DNA of 64,000 nucleotides from Paenibacillus sabinae T27 (GTDB lineage: Bacteria; Bacillota; Bacilli; Paenibacillales; Paenibacillaceae), in contig NZ_CP004078.1 of assembly GCF_000612505.1 (NCBI RefSeq), positions 2,282,001 through 2,346,000 on the forward strand, given 5' to 3'. Below the pieces are notes generated by a model. The model made no database searches and was not told the DNA's origin. It was given only the letters and a program-made list of their open reading frames with translations. A program made the position numbers and the translations under genes. The first letter of the stretch is position 1. Each line of letters begins with the position of its first letter. Shown piece after piece: positions 41,818 to 50,722 of the stretch.

Positions 41818-43614
41818 ATGAACAAGATTGCCGTATTTCTGAAGCCTTACCGGAAACAGCTGATTATCGGCCCGATTTTCAAGCTGCTGGAGGCGATTCT
41901 TGAGCTCCTGCTGCCGACCATAGTCGCACTGATGGTGAACAGGGGCATCGGACCGCATAACGCCGCATATGTGTACCGGATGGGGGGACTTATGCTGCTG
42001 ATGTCCATCCTGGGCTTCGCCTGCTCCATGGTGTGCCAGTATTCAGCCGCCCGGGCGTCCCAGGGCTTCGGCACCAGGCTGCGCAACGCGATGTTCCGGC
42101 ATATTTCCTCGCTGTCCTATGCGGAGCTTGACCGGTTCGGTACGCCTTCGCTTATTAACCGGATGACGAATGATGTGAACCAGCTTCAGCTGGCCGTTGC
42201 CATGCTGATCCGGCTTGTCATCCGGGCGCCGTTTATCGCCATTGGAGCGATTATCATGGCCATGATTCTCGATTTGCGCTTGTCGCTTGTGCTGCTGGCG
42301 GCTGCTCCGGTCTTCGCCGTCTTACTGTACTGGATCATTTCGCGTTCGTCGCCGCTGTACCGCAAGTATCAGCAGAAGCTCGACGGCATCGCCCAGGTGC
42401 TGAGCGAGAATCTGTCCGGCATCCGGGTCATCCGGGCTTTCGCCAAACGGGGCGCTGAACGGGAACGCTTCGGCGCCGCTGCGGACGAAGTGACGGCGAT
42501 GGCGCTGAGCGTCGGCCGGATCTCCGCTCTGCTCAGCCCGTTGACCACTCTGGTGGTCAATGCGGCCATCCTTGCGATTCTTTGGGCCGGAGGCATTCAC
42601 ATTAATGAGGGCCGGCTCTCGCAGGGAGAGATCATCGCTTTTATCAACTATGTTACGCAAATATTGCTGGCGCTGATCGTGACCTCCAATCTGGTAATTA
42701 TATTCACCAAAGCCAACTCGTCGTTGGCCCGGGTAAACGAGGTGCTGACCGTAACCAGTTCCGTGACGGAGCCGGAGCATCCGGCGGTCTCACTTCAGGC
42801 TGCCAGAGCGGATGTCCTACCTGCCGCACAAACGGAACGGAACGCTTCTTCCGCATCTGCCGACCGTGTTCCCGCCATTGAGTTCGACCATGTCTCCTTT
42901 GGCTACAGCCGTGCCGGAGAGCTGGCGCTGGATGATATTTCAGTGACCATTGAACGGGGGGAGACGGTGGGGCTGATCGGCGGCACCGGCTCGGGTAAAT
43001 CGACCTTTGTCAATCTGATTTCCCGCTTCTATGACACTTTCTCGGGCGAAGTGCGAGTCGATGGTGTGAACGTCAAGGACTACCCGCTTCTCGGGCTCAG
43101 ACAATCCATTGGCATCGTCCCGCAAAAGGCTGTGCTCTTTACCGGAACCATCGCCGAGAACATCCGTTGGGGGAAGCCTGAAGCTTCCGAGGATGAGGTC
43201 CGCGAGGCAGCGGCTGTCGCGCAGGCGGAGGAGTTCATTTCCAGGCTGCCCGAAGGCCTGGATACGGCGGTTTCGCGCGGCGGACTTAACCTGTCCGGCG
43301 GGCAGAAGCAGCGGCTGACCATCGCGCGGGCGGTGATCGGACGTCCGGACATTCTTATTCTGGACGATTCCTCCAGTGCGCTGGATTTCGCCACCGACGC
43401 GGCGCTCCGCCGGGCTCTGAATGAGACCCGGGCCGGAATGACGACGCTTGTCGTCTCCCAGCGGGTCGCCACCGTGCGGCAGGCCGACAAAATTATCGTG
43501 TTCGAAGACGGGCGGATTGCCGGGATCGGCCGCCATGAAGAATTGCTTCGCAGCTGCGAGGTATACCGTGAAATTTGCAGCTCCCAGCTGACAGGAGAGG
43601 AGACGGCTGTATGA
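41818..43614 (+). CDS. ABC exporter half-transporter (ATPase plus permease), first of a pair
   Basis: 598 residues from ATG 41818; the frame is open to 41767 without a better start. Six membrane helices (about 15-300) are followed by an ATPase domain (about 355-590) with Walker A GGTGSGKST, Q-loop GIVPQKAVLFTGT, signature LNLSGGQKQRLTIARAVI, Walker B ILILDDSSSALD and switch region LVVSQRVATVR. The switch His is replaced by Gln, and Walker B has Asp after Asp (DDSS) rather than Glu. This is the degenerate ATP-site arrangement known in heterodimeric exporters such as BmrC/BmrD. It overlaps the second gene by 4 bp. Confidence 0.93.
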   Translation: MNKIAVFLKPYRKQLIIGPIFKLLEAILELLLPTIVALMVNRGIGPHNAAYVYRMGGLMLLMSILGFACSMVCQYSAARASQGFGTRLRNAMFRHISSLSYAELDRFGTPSLINRMTNDVNQLQLAVAMLIRLVIRAPFIAIGAIIMAMILDLRLSLVLLAAAPVFAVLLYWIISRSSPLYRKYQQKLDGIAQVLSENLSGIRVIRAFAKRGAERERFGAAADEVTAMALSVGRISALLSPLTTLVVNAAILAILWAGGIHINEGRLSQGEIIAFINYVTQILLALIVTSNLVIIFTKANSSLARVNEVLTVTSSVTEPEHPAVSLQAARADVLPAAQTERNASSASADRVPAIEFDHVSFGYSRAGELALDDISVTIERGETVGLIGGTGSGKSTFVNLISRFYDTFSGEVRVDGVNVKDYPLLGLRQSIGIVPQKAVLFTGTIAENIRWGKPEASEDEVREAAAVAQAEEFISRLPEGLDTAVSRGGLNLSGGQKQRLTIARAVIGRPDILILDDSSSALDFATDAALRRALNETRAGMTTLVVSQRVATVRQADKIIVFEDGRIAGIGRHEELLRSCEVYREICSSQLTGEETAV

Positions 43615-45350
43615 ACGGCAACAACGTTTGGAAAAGACTGATCATCTATACCGCGCAGTTCAGAAGCTCGGCCATCCTGGCGGCGTTCAGCGCCATACTC
43701 AGTGTAGCGGCCAGCCTTATCGGGCCGCTGCTGATCGCCCGGGCGATCGACCGCATGACGGGGCAGGGGAAGGTGGATTTCCCTGCGCTCCTGAAATTGC
43801 TCCTGGTTTTGGCGGCTGTATATATCGCCGGAAGCTTATGCGGCTGGCTGCTGACCTATCTTACGAACCGGATCGCTTACGGCACGGTCAACAATATGCG
43901 CACCGAGCTGTTCGACAAGCTGAACGTTCTGCCGCTGAGGTTCCATGACAATCATCCGCAGGGCGATCTGATCAGCCGGTTCGTGAACGATATGGATGCT
44001 GTATCGGACGGTCTGCTTCAGGGCTACCAGACGCTGCTCACCGGGGTGGTGACCATCGCCGGCAGCATAGGATTGATGCTGTACATCAGTCCGCTCATGA
44101 CCGGAGTCGTGCTGCTGTCCGCGCCCGCATCGTATTATATGGCGCGGTTTATTACGACGCGCTCGCAGCAGCTCTTCCGCGACCAGGCCAAAATTCTCGG
44201 CGGTCTCAATGGCTATGTGGAAGAAATGGTCGGCGGGCAAAAAATCGTTCAAGCCTTTCATCAAGAAAACGCCGCCTTTGAACGGTTCTCCGGGCTGAAC
44301 GGGGAGCTGTACCAGACCGGAGTCAAATCCCAATTCTACGGTTCCCTATCCGGGCCGACGACCCGGCTCGTCAACAATATCACATTCTCCGTGATTGCGA
44401 TTATCGGCAGTATCGTCATTATCGCAGGCCGGCTTAGCGTGGGGGACTTGTCCGGCTTTCTGATCTACTCCAATTTGTTCGCCAAGCCGTTTAACGAAAT
44501 CACCGGCGTCATTACACAGCTTCAGTCAGCGACCGCTTCGGCGCAGCGCATCTTTGCCATACTTGACCTTGAGCCCGAAACCCCGGATGCTCCAGATGCT
44601 TTTGTGCCTGAGCCCGGCCAGGGGACGGTTGTATTCGACAAAGTCAAGTTTGCTTATCATCCCGAGCGCCCCTTGATAACGGACTTTAGCCTGGAAGTCA
44701 AACCGGGTACCCGGGTCGCCATTGTCGGACAGACGGGAGCAGGCAAAACAACGCTGGTTAACCTGCTGATGCGCTTTTATGATGTGGATGGCGGAGCGAT
44801 CCGAATCGGCGGCGTGGACATCAGGGAGATGACACGAGACAGCCTGCGCCGGAATTTCGGCATGGTGCTGCAGGATACGTGGCTGCTAAGCGGAACCATC
44901 CGGGATAATATCGCCTACGGCAAGCCGGGCGCGACGGACGATGAGGTCATCGCCGCCGCCAAGGCCGTAAGCGCGCACAGCTTCATCAAACGGCTGCCGG
45001 AAGGCTACCATACCGTGATCAGCGGCTCCGGCGACAATCTGTCCCAGGGACAGAAGCAGCTGCTGACGATTGCGCGCGTGCTGCTGGCCGATCCGCCGAT
45101 GCTCATTCTTGACGAGGCCACCAGCAGCATTGACACCCGGACCGAAATCCGCATCCAGCGGGCGTTCCTAAAAATGATGGAGGGACGCACCAGCTTTGTC
45201 ATCGCCCACCGCCTGTCCACCATCCGTGAATCGGACCTCATTCTGTTCATGAAGGACGGCGACATTGTGGAAAGCGGAACCCACAACCAGCTGCTGCTCC
45301 GAAAAGGATACTACGCCCGTCTGTACAACAGCCAATTTGCAGCAGTTTAA
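43611..45350 (+). CDS. ABC exporter half-transporter (ATPase plus permease), second of a pair
   Basis: 579 residues from ATG 43611, after AGGAGAGGAG. Six membrane helices (about 15-305), then the ATPase domain with Walker A GQTGAGKTT, Q-loop GMVLQDTWLLSGT, signature DNLSQGQKQLLTIARVLL, Walker B MLILDEATSSID and switch His in VIAHRLSTIRESD. Here the catalytic Glu and His are intact but the signature has LSQGQ, so with the first subunit it would give one full and one degenerate ATP site. It should export a drug or lipid-like compound. A terminator follows at 45429-45457. Confidence 0.93.
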   Translation: MNGNNVWKRLIIYTAQFRSSAILAAFSAILSVAASLIGPLLIARAIDRMTGQGKVDFPALLKLLLVLAAVYIAGSLCGWLLTYLTNRIAYGTVNNMRTELFDKLNVLPLRFHDNHPQGDLISRFVNDMDAVSDGLLQGYQTLLTGVVTIAGSIGLMLYISPLMTGVVLLSAPASYYMARFITTRSQQLFRDQAKILGGLNGYVEEMVGGQKIVQAFHQENAAFERFSGLNGELYQTGVKSQFYGSLSGPTTRLVNNITFSVIAIIGSIVIIAGRLSVGDLSGFLIYSNLFAKPFNEITGVITQLQSATASAQRIFAILDLEPETPDAPDAFVPEPGQGTVVFDKVKFAYHPERPLITDFSLEVKPGTRVAIVGQTGAGKTTLVNLLMRFYDVDGGAIRIGGVDIREMTRDSLRRNFGMVLQDTWLLSGTIRDNIAYGKPGATDDEVIAAAKAVSAHSFIKRLPEGYHTVISGSGDNLSQGQKQLLTIARVLLADPPMLILDEATSSIDTRTEIRIQRAFLKMMEGRTSFVIAHRLSTIRESDLILFMKDGDIVESGTHNQLLLRKGYYARLYNSQFAAV

Positions 45351-45428
45351 CCGGAGGTTCAGCCCATTTTCATGCACCTTTAAGCGTCCGGCTGTATAGT
45401 ATAAACATGACCCCCAAAGATGACACTT

Positions 45429-45457
45429 GGCCCCGCCGAATGGCGGGGTTCTTTTTG
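45429..45457 (+). terminator. Intrinsic terminator after the ABC exporter
   Basis: CCCCGCC-GAAT-GGCGGGG with a short flanking pair, followed by TTCTTTTT. Confidence 0.9.
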
Positions 45458-45527
45458 GTTTTATTGGATAAAAAAATGCCCTCCGGCTTGCCGAGCAAGC
45501 CATGAGAGCAGTTTTTTCAAATTATTT

Positions 45528-46163
45528 TTACAGAAAATCAACGAACTCGCCCACCGGCTTGCGGTAGCCGCGCGGTCTGATCTTGCGCTGGTTGTCTTTG
45601 CCGATCGTGATCAGCATGACGGGAACCAGATGGTCCGGAAGGGAGAGCGTCTGTTTGACAGCCTCCGGGTCGAAGCCGATCATCGGGCATGTATCCCAGC
45701 CCTTGTCTTTGGCGATCAGCATGAACTGCATGGCCGACAGGGATGCGTTGCGGATCGCCTCGTCGCGTTGGAAAGATTCTTTGCCTATGTAAGCTTGATT
45801 GATCGCCCCAATCATTCCGTCATATTCCTCCTGCGACATCGCTCCCAGCATTTTGAGACCACCATAAATTTCCGGGGCCTGCTCGTAAGCGCGCATATCG
45901 CCCAGAACGGCAATGACGGCCGAGGCGGTATGGATTTTGTATTGTCCGTAGGCGTTCTCGCGAATCTTTTCCTTAAGTTCCGGGTCTGCGATTACCTTGT
46001 AACGGGCGTGCTGCAGATTGAAAGCCGAAGGGGCGAGTCTGGCGAGGGAGAAGATTTCTTCCAGATCGCTCTGCGGAATCTTGATACCTTCCACAAAATT
46101 CATAGCTGATCTGCGGGCTTGGACCACGTCTGCAAAAGAATTCGTCGATACGGGTGTGCTCAT
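45528..46163 (-). CDS. NAD(P)H nitroreductase-family protein
   Basis: 211 residues from ATG 46163, eight bases after GGAGG. FMN-dependent nitroreductase fold: VQARRSAMNFVEGIKIP (phosphate-binding Arg), LARLAPSAFNLQHARYKVI, SLSAMQFMLIAKDKGWDTCPMIGFD, and IRPRGYRKPVGEFVDFL at the end. It resembles YodC/MhqN-type enzymes, which reduce nitro- or quinone-like compounds and are induced by electrophiles. AT-rich upstream DNA (46179-46260) has TTACTAATAGTTAC, which might be an operator of an HxlR/MarR-type repressor; that is tentative. Confidence 0.9.
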   Translation of the reverse strand: MSTPVSTNSFADVVQARRSAMNFVEGIKIPQSDLEEIFSLARLAPSAFNLQHARYKVIADPELKEKIRENAYGQYKIHTASAVIAVLGDMRAYEQAPEIYGGLKMLGAMSQEEYDGMIGAINQAYIGKESFQRDEAIRNASLSAMQFMLIAKDKGWDTCPMIGFDPEAVKQTLSLPDHLVPVMLITIGKDNQRKIRPRGYRKPVGEFVDFL

Positions 46164-46364
46164 GGGTAATGCCTCCATCCTATAATCAAAAAATAAATTG
46201 GTTTAATAAACTAACAAACTTACTAATAGTTACTTAATAAACATATCACAGCTTTTGATATCCGTCAATGAGGTCGTACACACCTTCAACAAAGCTCCCG
46301 CTTTTTGGGATTGCCAATATTTCCAAACCGTAATAGAGTCTATTATAAAGGAGGATTTCCAAAG

Positions 46365-46991
46365 ATGCTTTTTAAAGAAAATGACGTGATTCTGTTCCAG
46401 GGAGACAGTATTACGGACGTTGGCCGCGACCGTTTCGACGCTTATTCGCTGGGAAACGGGTATCCCTTGATGGTAGCCGGGCGGCTTGGCCTGCTGTATC
46501 CTGAGAAAAACCTTACCTTCTACAACCGGGGCATCGGCGGCGACCGCGCGGCCGATCTTGTGCGGCGCTGGGACAGGGACTGCCTCGCGCTGAAGCCGAC
46601 CTGGGTATCGATCTATGTCGGCATCAACGAAAGCTGGTGCCGGTATGACAGCGGCGATGAGACAACGGCGGAAACGTTCGAAGCGCAGTACCGGAATCTG
46701 CTCGACCGCACGCGGGAGGCTTTGGATGCGAAGCTGATCCTGGTCGAGCCGTTCGTCCTGCCGGTTCGGGGGCTGAACCGCGACTGGCGGGAAGATCTGG
46801 ACCCGAAAATCGCGGTTGTGCGGAAGCTGGCCCGAGAATACGGAGCGCTGCTCGTCCCGCTCGACGGCCTGTTCGCCGCCGCTTCGGTGAAGGCCGATCC
46901 GGCTTACTGGGCCGAAGACGGCGTTCATCCTACTCCCGCGGGTCATGCGCTCATTACCGAAGCCTGGCTGAAAGCGGCCGGTGTGAACTGA
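46365..46991 (+). CDS. SGNH/GDSL-family esterase
   Basis: 208 residues from ATG 46365, with AAGGAGG ten bases upstream. GDSL-hydrolase blocks are intact: block I FQGDSITDVGRDR (catalytic Ser), block II NRGIGGDRAADL (Gly), block III YVGINESWCRY (Asn) and block V EDGVHPTPAGH (Asp and His). No signal peptide, so intracellular. Likely removes acetyl groups from carbohydrate or a similar ester; such standalone GDSL enzymes often act on acetylated oligosaccharides. A hairpin with T-run follows (47052-47097). Confidence 0.93.
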   Translation: MLFKENDVILFQGDSITDVGRDRFDAYSLGNGYPLMVAGRLGLLYPEKNLTFYNRGIGGDRAADLVRRWDRDCLALKPTWVSIYVGINESWCRYDSGDETTAETFEAQYRNLLDRTREALDAKLILVEPFVLPVRGLNRDWREDLDPKIAVVRKLAREYGALLVPLDGLFAAASVKADPAYWAEDGVHPTPAGHALITEAWLKAAGVN

Positions 46992-47051
46992 ATATTTTTG
47001 AAGCCTCGCTGTGTTCCTGAAGCGGAACATAAGGCGATTGCAAGCGTGGAG

Positions 47052-47097
47052 AGGATGTTCCAGGGCTGTTTAAGCCGGGCATCCTTTCTTTTTTTTG
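47052..47097 (+). terminator. Intrinsic terminator after the GDSL gene
   Basis: AGGATG...GGCT pairs with AGCC...CATCCT, with internal bulges, before TTCTTTTTTTT. Confidence 0.75.
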
Positions 47098-47146
47098 TCC
47101 GTACAGCGGGGAGACCTCCTGATTTCTCCAGTTTCGGTTTTGCTGT

Positions 47147-47152
47147 TATAAT
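47147..47152 (+). promoter_or_regulatory. Extended -10 element of the phosphoesterase gene
   Basis: TGTTATAAT: consensus TATAAT preceded by TGN. Transcription would start near 47160, leaving almost no leader before the GTG at 47164 but a good one for a start at 47185. Confidence 0.6.
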
Positions 47153-47163
47153 ATAGAGAACGC

Positions 47164-47925
47164 GTGTTTTGGGAGGCGATCTACCTGAGCTGCACCATAG
47201 CGGTAATTTCGGACATACATAGCAATACGCCAGCGCTGGAGGCGGTCTTACGGGAAATTGACCGGAGCGGCGCCGATTGGATCGTCAATCTGGGAGACAG
47301 TTTATTCGGTCCGGTAGATCCGACGGGAACGGCGCGGCTGCTTCGGCAGCGTGGAAATCTTGTGAACATCATGGGCAACTGCGATGAAATTCTTTTGGAG
47401 AAAGACTGCGAATCGCCGACGTACCGCCATGTCAAGCCGCTGCTTGATGCCGATACGGAAGCGTGGATTGCGGGGCATTTAGCCGTGTGGCGCCATGAGG
47501 ATCTGCTGTTCTGCCACGGAACGCCTGATCACAATAGACGGTACCTGCTTGAAGAAGTAACCGAAGACGGCGTTTTTTACAAAAAAACGGAAACGTTGCA
47601 GGCGGAGCTGCACACTATAGAGGAGCGCGGCATTTTCTGCGGACACAGCCATGTGTTTCATACCGTCACGCTGCCGGACGGCAAGTTTCTGGTCAACCCG
47701 GGAAGCGTCGGTCTTCCGGCTTATGAGGACGATCTTCCTTTTCCCCATGTTATGGAATCGGGCACGCCATATGCGAGCTTTTGCATGGTCCGCAAGAAGG
47801 AAGGAACGGGCTGGAGCGTGGAGCATAAGCTGATCCCATACGATTGGAATGCGGCGGCGGAGATCGCGGAGCGCAGCGGAAGACCCGATTATGCGGTTGC
47901 CATTCGCACCGGCAGAGCGCGGTAA
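47164..47925 (+). CDS. Metallophosphoesterase, YfcE/ApaH-like calcineurin family
   Basis: 253 residues if GTG 47164 is used. GGGAGG at 47171-47176 lies inside that reading, which suggests the true start is the CTG at 47185 (eight bases on), giving 246 residues beginning MSCTIAVISDIHSN. Metal-site motifs: SDIHSN, LGDSLFGP, MGNCDE, FCHGTPDH, CGHSHVFH, and VNPGSVGLPAYEDD. It hydrolyses a phosphoester with two metal ions in the cytosol; substrates of this family (DUF2437-free, YfcE-like) vary. Map follows on the same strand with a separate ribosome site. Confidence 0.88.
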   Translation: MFWEAIYLSCTIAVISDIHSNTPALEAVLREIDRSGADWIVNLGDSLFGPVDPTGTARLLRQRGNLVNIMGNCDEILLEKDCESPTYRHVKPLLDADTEAWIAGHLAVWRHEDLLFCHGTPDHNRRYLLEEVTEDGVFYKKTETLQAELHTIEERGIFCGHSHVFHTVTLPDGKFLVNPGSVGLPAYEDDLPFPHVMESGTPYASFCMVRKKEGTGWSVEHKLIPYDWNAAAEIAERSGRPDYAVAIRTGRAR

Positions 47926-47979
47926 TTTGCGGCGGACATATTATTTTTACCGATATTAAATGAGAGAGGATGGGCGTCG

Positions 47980-48726
47980 ATGACAAGCGATACGGAACAA
48001 GATCTGGAAGGACTGAAGGCGGCGGGAAAGGTCGTCGGGTTCACCATCGCGGAGATGAGGAAGAGCGTAAAACCCGGCATGACCACCTTGCAGCTCGACA
48101 AAATAGGGGCGGAAATTCTGAAGCGCTTCGGCGCGAAATCGGCTCCGAGAGAGGTGTATGATTTTCCGGGGGACACCTGCATCAGCATTAATGAGGAAGT
48201 GGCGCACGGCATTCCGGGTTCCAAAGTGATTCGTCCCGGTGACCTGATCAACATCGATGTGTCGGCCGAGCTGAACGGGTATTTCAGCGATGCCGCCGTG
48301 TCCTTCCAACTGCCCCCGTACAACCAGAAGCTGCTGCGCCTGTGCACCAGCGCCGAGGAAACGATGATGAGCGTAATCTCCCATTTGCGAGCGGGGATGC
48401 GGGTCAACGAAATCGGCAGAGTGATGGAGCTGGAGGCCCGAAAACGCGGCTACAAGGTTGTGCGGAATCTGTGCAGCCACGGTATCGGCAAAACGCTGCA
48501 TGATAAGCCTCATGAAATCCTGCCGTATTTCAGTCCCCGGGAGACAACGGTGCTGAAACCGAACCAGGTTATCACGATTGAACCGTTCCTGACGACCGGC
48601 GCGGAATTCGTGGACCAGGAGGCGGACGGCTGGACGCTGACCGTTCCGGATAACAGCCGGGTTGCGCAGTTCGAGCATACGATTATCGTAACGAAGGGGC
48701 GGCCTATTATTTTGACGGGGGCCTGA
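47980..48726 (+). CDS. map: Methionine aminopeptidase
   Basis: 248 residues, type I. Removes the initiator Met from new proteins. The five metal ligands are present: Asp in LINIDVSAELNG, Asp in YFSDAAVSF, His in CSHGIGKTLHD, Glu in TIEPFL and Glu in QFEHTIIV. The start ATG is preceded by GAGAGGATG; a second in-frame possibility is not needed. This copy lies outside the ribosomal-protein operon where the main map gene usually sits, so it may be a paralogue, as in B. subtilis (map and mapB). Confidence 0.94.
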   Translation: MTSDTEQDLEGLKAAGKVVGFTIAEMRKSVKPGMTTLQLDKIGAEILKRFGAKSAPREVYDFPGDTCISINEEVAHGIPGSKVIRPGDLINIDVSAELNGYFSDAAVSFQLPPYNQKLLRLCTSAEETMMSVISHLRAGMRVNEIGRVMELEARKRGYKVVRNLCSHGIGKTLHDKPHEILPYFSPRETTVLKPNQVITIEPFLTTGAEFVDQEADGWTLTVPDNSRVAQFEHTIIVTKGRPIILTGA

Positions 48727-48778
48727 AAATCTCCCGAAAGCCAGCCTGAGCCGAAAAGGGCCGCAGCTACTGGTTCTT

Positions 48779-49231
48779 CTAATCCAGATAAGCGACGACA
48801 TCATTGAGCTGTTCCAAAGCCTGCGGCGGTATTTTTAGCGTCGAACCGGGCTCTCCCGTGCCTCCATATATGAAGGGATAACGGAAGAGCCTCCGGTCCA
48901 CGATGCAGGGCAGGGGGAGCTTTAGTGATACGCTGCCTACTTCCTGTCCCGTAAGCTTTAGAACCTGCTTGGGGCTTGCCATTTTTAAAGAGCCCAGTCC
49001 GAGCAGAGCCGCGGGCTCGTCCAGATTGACGCGCCCCCGGTCGCCGGACACGATCAGGGCGTAGAATTGATCGTCGGCTCTCAGCACCAAAGCCGGGGCG
49101 GTCTGCCCGATTTCGATTCCGAAATAGGCCGCGCCTTCCTGAGCCGTCTTGATGGGTCCTTCATGCTTAATGATTTCATATTGGATACCTTTTTCCTGCA
49201 GCACCTGTTCCAATGGCTTCAATTGATTCAT
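48779..49231 (-). CDS. YbaK/EbsC-family aminoacyl-tRNA deacylase-like protein
   Basis: 150 residues from ATG 49231 after GGGAGG; an upstream in-frame ATG at 49276 has no site. The YbaK/ProX fold is recognisable: LQEKGIQYEIIKHEGPIKTAQEGAAYFGIEIGQTAPALVLRADDQFYALIVSGDRGRVNL, ASPKQVLKLTGQEVGSVSLKLPLPCIVDRRLF and YGGTGEPGSTLKIPPQAL. The catalytic Lys expected in this family (near SGDRGRV, often GxxK) is Arg or shifted here, so activity is uncertain. It would clear mischarged tRNA, for example Ala/Cys-tRNA-Pro. Confidence 0.82.
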   Translation of the reverse strand: MNQLKPLEQVLQEKGIQYEIIKHEGPIKTAQEGAAYFGIEIGQTAPALVLRADDQFYALIVSGDRGRVNLDEPAALLGLGSLKMASPKQVLKLTGQEVGSVSLKLPLPCIVDRRLFRYPFIYGGTGEPGSTLKIPPQALEQLNDVVAYLD

Positions 49232-49329
49232 GAGCGCCTCCCGTAACGTTTCTCTATTCTGGAAAGTATTTTCCATATTATAACATATACGAATGAGACA
49301 GGTTGGGTATATCCTGTGAAGGAGGAAGT

Positions 49330-50172
49330 ATGAACGGACAAGCGTACGCCGCGCTGGCGGAGCTGGAGCGGTGGATGAACGGCGGCGAAGCGGCTCCCGA
49401 TCGGCTCGGGGACGAGATGTCGGCGGACAGCCAGCTCCCGGGGCCGCGGGCCAATCTTGAACTGGCGGAGAAATTCGCCCGGCACTTTGCTGTCCCGGAG
49501 CTGGCCGGAGGACTGTGGGAGCTGCTGGTTGAATGGGCGGAGATTTCGGTCGAAGCGGCGGGTACGGGCAATCCCCGGGAGTTTTTGCCTTTTTGCGCGG
49601 TCCAGGCGATGGGCGCGCATTACGGATATGCGGACGCTGAACGCAGAGAGAGGATTGCGGACGCGTTCAAGCGGGCGATGAACGATTCCCGCTGGCGGAT
49701 GCGCGAGGCGGCCGCGATGGGGCTGCAAAGCGTCGGCGAGCAGGATTTCGGGCTGCTCCGCGCTCTGCTTGAAGCGTGGAAGAGGGGGGCGAATGAGCTG
49801 GAGCAGCGATCTTTTGTCGCTGCTCTGGCCCATCCTCCGCTGCTGAAAGCGAAGGACAACGCGCGGTACGCGCTCTCGCTGGCGGGCGAAATCATGGAAG
49901 AGCTTGCGGCCCGGCCGGTACGGGAACCGGAGCCGCTTCGCGTACTGTCCAAAGGCCTCGAATATGCCTTAAGCGTCTTCGCGGCAGCCGAGCCGGAGGA
50001 AGGATCCGCCCTGCTTGAACGCTTCGCCGGCATGTCCGATCCGCGAATTGTCCGGATCGTAAAAGCCAATCTCGGCAAATCCCGGCTGACCCGTAAATAC
50101 GGGCCGCAGACCCAGGCCATCCTCGCCGTGATTGACAAGAACAGTAAAGGTAACTATGATAGTTCCAATTAA
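49330..50172 (+). CDS. HEAT-repeat-like protein, unknown function
   Basis: 280 residues from ATG 49330, five bases after AGGAGG. It is nearly all helical, with paired amphipathic helices such as DAFKRAMNDSRWRMREAAAMGLQSVGEQDFGLLRALLEAWKRGANELEQRSFVAALAHPPLLK that read like HEAT or ARM repeats. No membrane segment or catalytic motif. Such proteins often act as scaffolds or regulate partners, and some ARM-fold DNA alkylation repair proteins look similar, but no key residues for that are evident. The stop lies 41 bp before an Rrf2 gene, whose operator overlaps this gene's 3' end. Confidence 0.7.
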   Translation: MNGQAYAALAELERWMNGGEAAPDRLGDEMSADSQLPGPRANLELAEKFARHFAVPELAGGLWELLVEWAEISVEAAGTGNPREFLPFCAVQAMGAHYGYADAERRERIADAFKRAMNDSRWRMREAAAMGLQSVGEQDFGLLRALLEAWKRGANELEQRSFVAALAHPPLLKAKDNARYALSLAGEIMEELAARPVREPEPLRVLSKGLEYALSVFAAAEPEEGSALLERFAGMSDPRIVRIVKANLGKSRLTRKYGPQTQAILAVIDKNSKGNYDSSN

Positions 50173-50187
50173 TAAGGTCTTATTAAT
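50168..50187. promoter_or_regulatory. Perfect 20-bp palindrome, operator candidate for the Rrf2 regulator
   Basis: ATTAATAAGGTCTTATTAAT has 9-bp perfect arms around GT. It is 26 bp upstream of the Rrf2 start, and an adjacent AACTAT-G-ATAGTT repeat (50152-50164) lies just before it. Size and position suit autoregulation. Confidence 0.7.
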
Positions 50188-50213
50188 ACCGGACGGCAAA
50201 AGGAGAGCACCCT

Positions 50214-50633
50214 ATGAACATCAGCACCCGATTGGCGGTTGCCATCCATATCCTGACCCTGCTTGAGGTTAACAAAGAGGGTAAGAATACTTCCGAATGG
50301 ATCGCCGGAAGCGTTGGCACGAACCCGGTGGTGATCCGCCGGATCACGAGCATGCTCGGCAAAGCGGGTCTCATCGAGGTTCGGCCGGGGATCGCCGGAG
50401 CCAAGCTGGCCCGGCCGGCCGGAGAGATTACGCTGCTCGACATTTATCTGGCGGTTGACGCCGTTGGCAAAGACTCCCTGTTCGCGGTTCACGATCATCC
50501 GAATCCGTCCTGCCCCGTCGGCCAGAACATCGCCGGGGCCATCATTCCGGTCTTTTCAGTAGCCCAGCAGGCGATGGAAGACGCGCTGCGCGGAGTCACG
50601 CTGGCCCAGATCTCGTCGCAAATTCCGGGTTGA
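50214..50633 (+). CDS. Rrf2-family transcriptional regulator (YwnA-like)
   Basis: 139 residues. A winged helix-turn-helix at the N-terminus: MNISTRLAVAIHILTLLE, TSEWIAGSVGTNPVVIRRITSMLGKAGLIEVRPGIAGAKLAR. The C-terminal part has one Cys (NPSCPVG) in place of the three-Cys cluster of iron-sulfur Rrf2 proteins such as IscR and NsrR, so a redox or ligand mode without an iron-sulfur cluster is more likely. This is the YwnA/CymR-like type. AAAAGGAGAG precedes the ATG. A perfect palindrome upstream suggests self-control. The convergent MBL gene may be a target. Confidence 0.92.
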   Translation: MNISTRLAVAIHILTLLEVNKEGKNTSEWIAGSVGTNPVVIRRITSMLGKAGLIEVRPGIAGAKLARPAGEITLLDIYLAVDAVGKDSLFAVHDHPNPSCPVGQNIAGAIIPVFSVAQQAMEDALRGVTLAQISSQIPG

Positions 50634-50722
50634 CGGCAGGCGTACTTCCGGTGCTGCCCGGCGGGGTTACGGAGCGGAAGTGCGGCTGCTGTCCGCTTGA
50701 CCGAAGTTCAACAGCGGACAGC

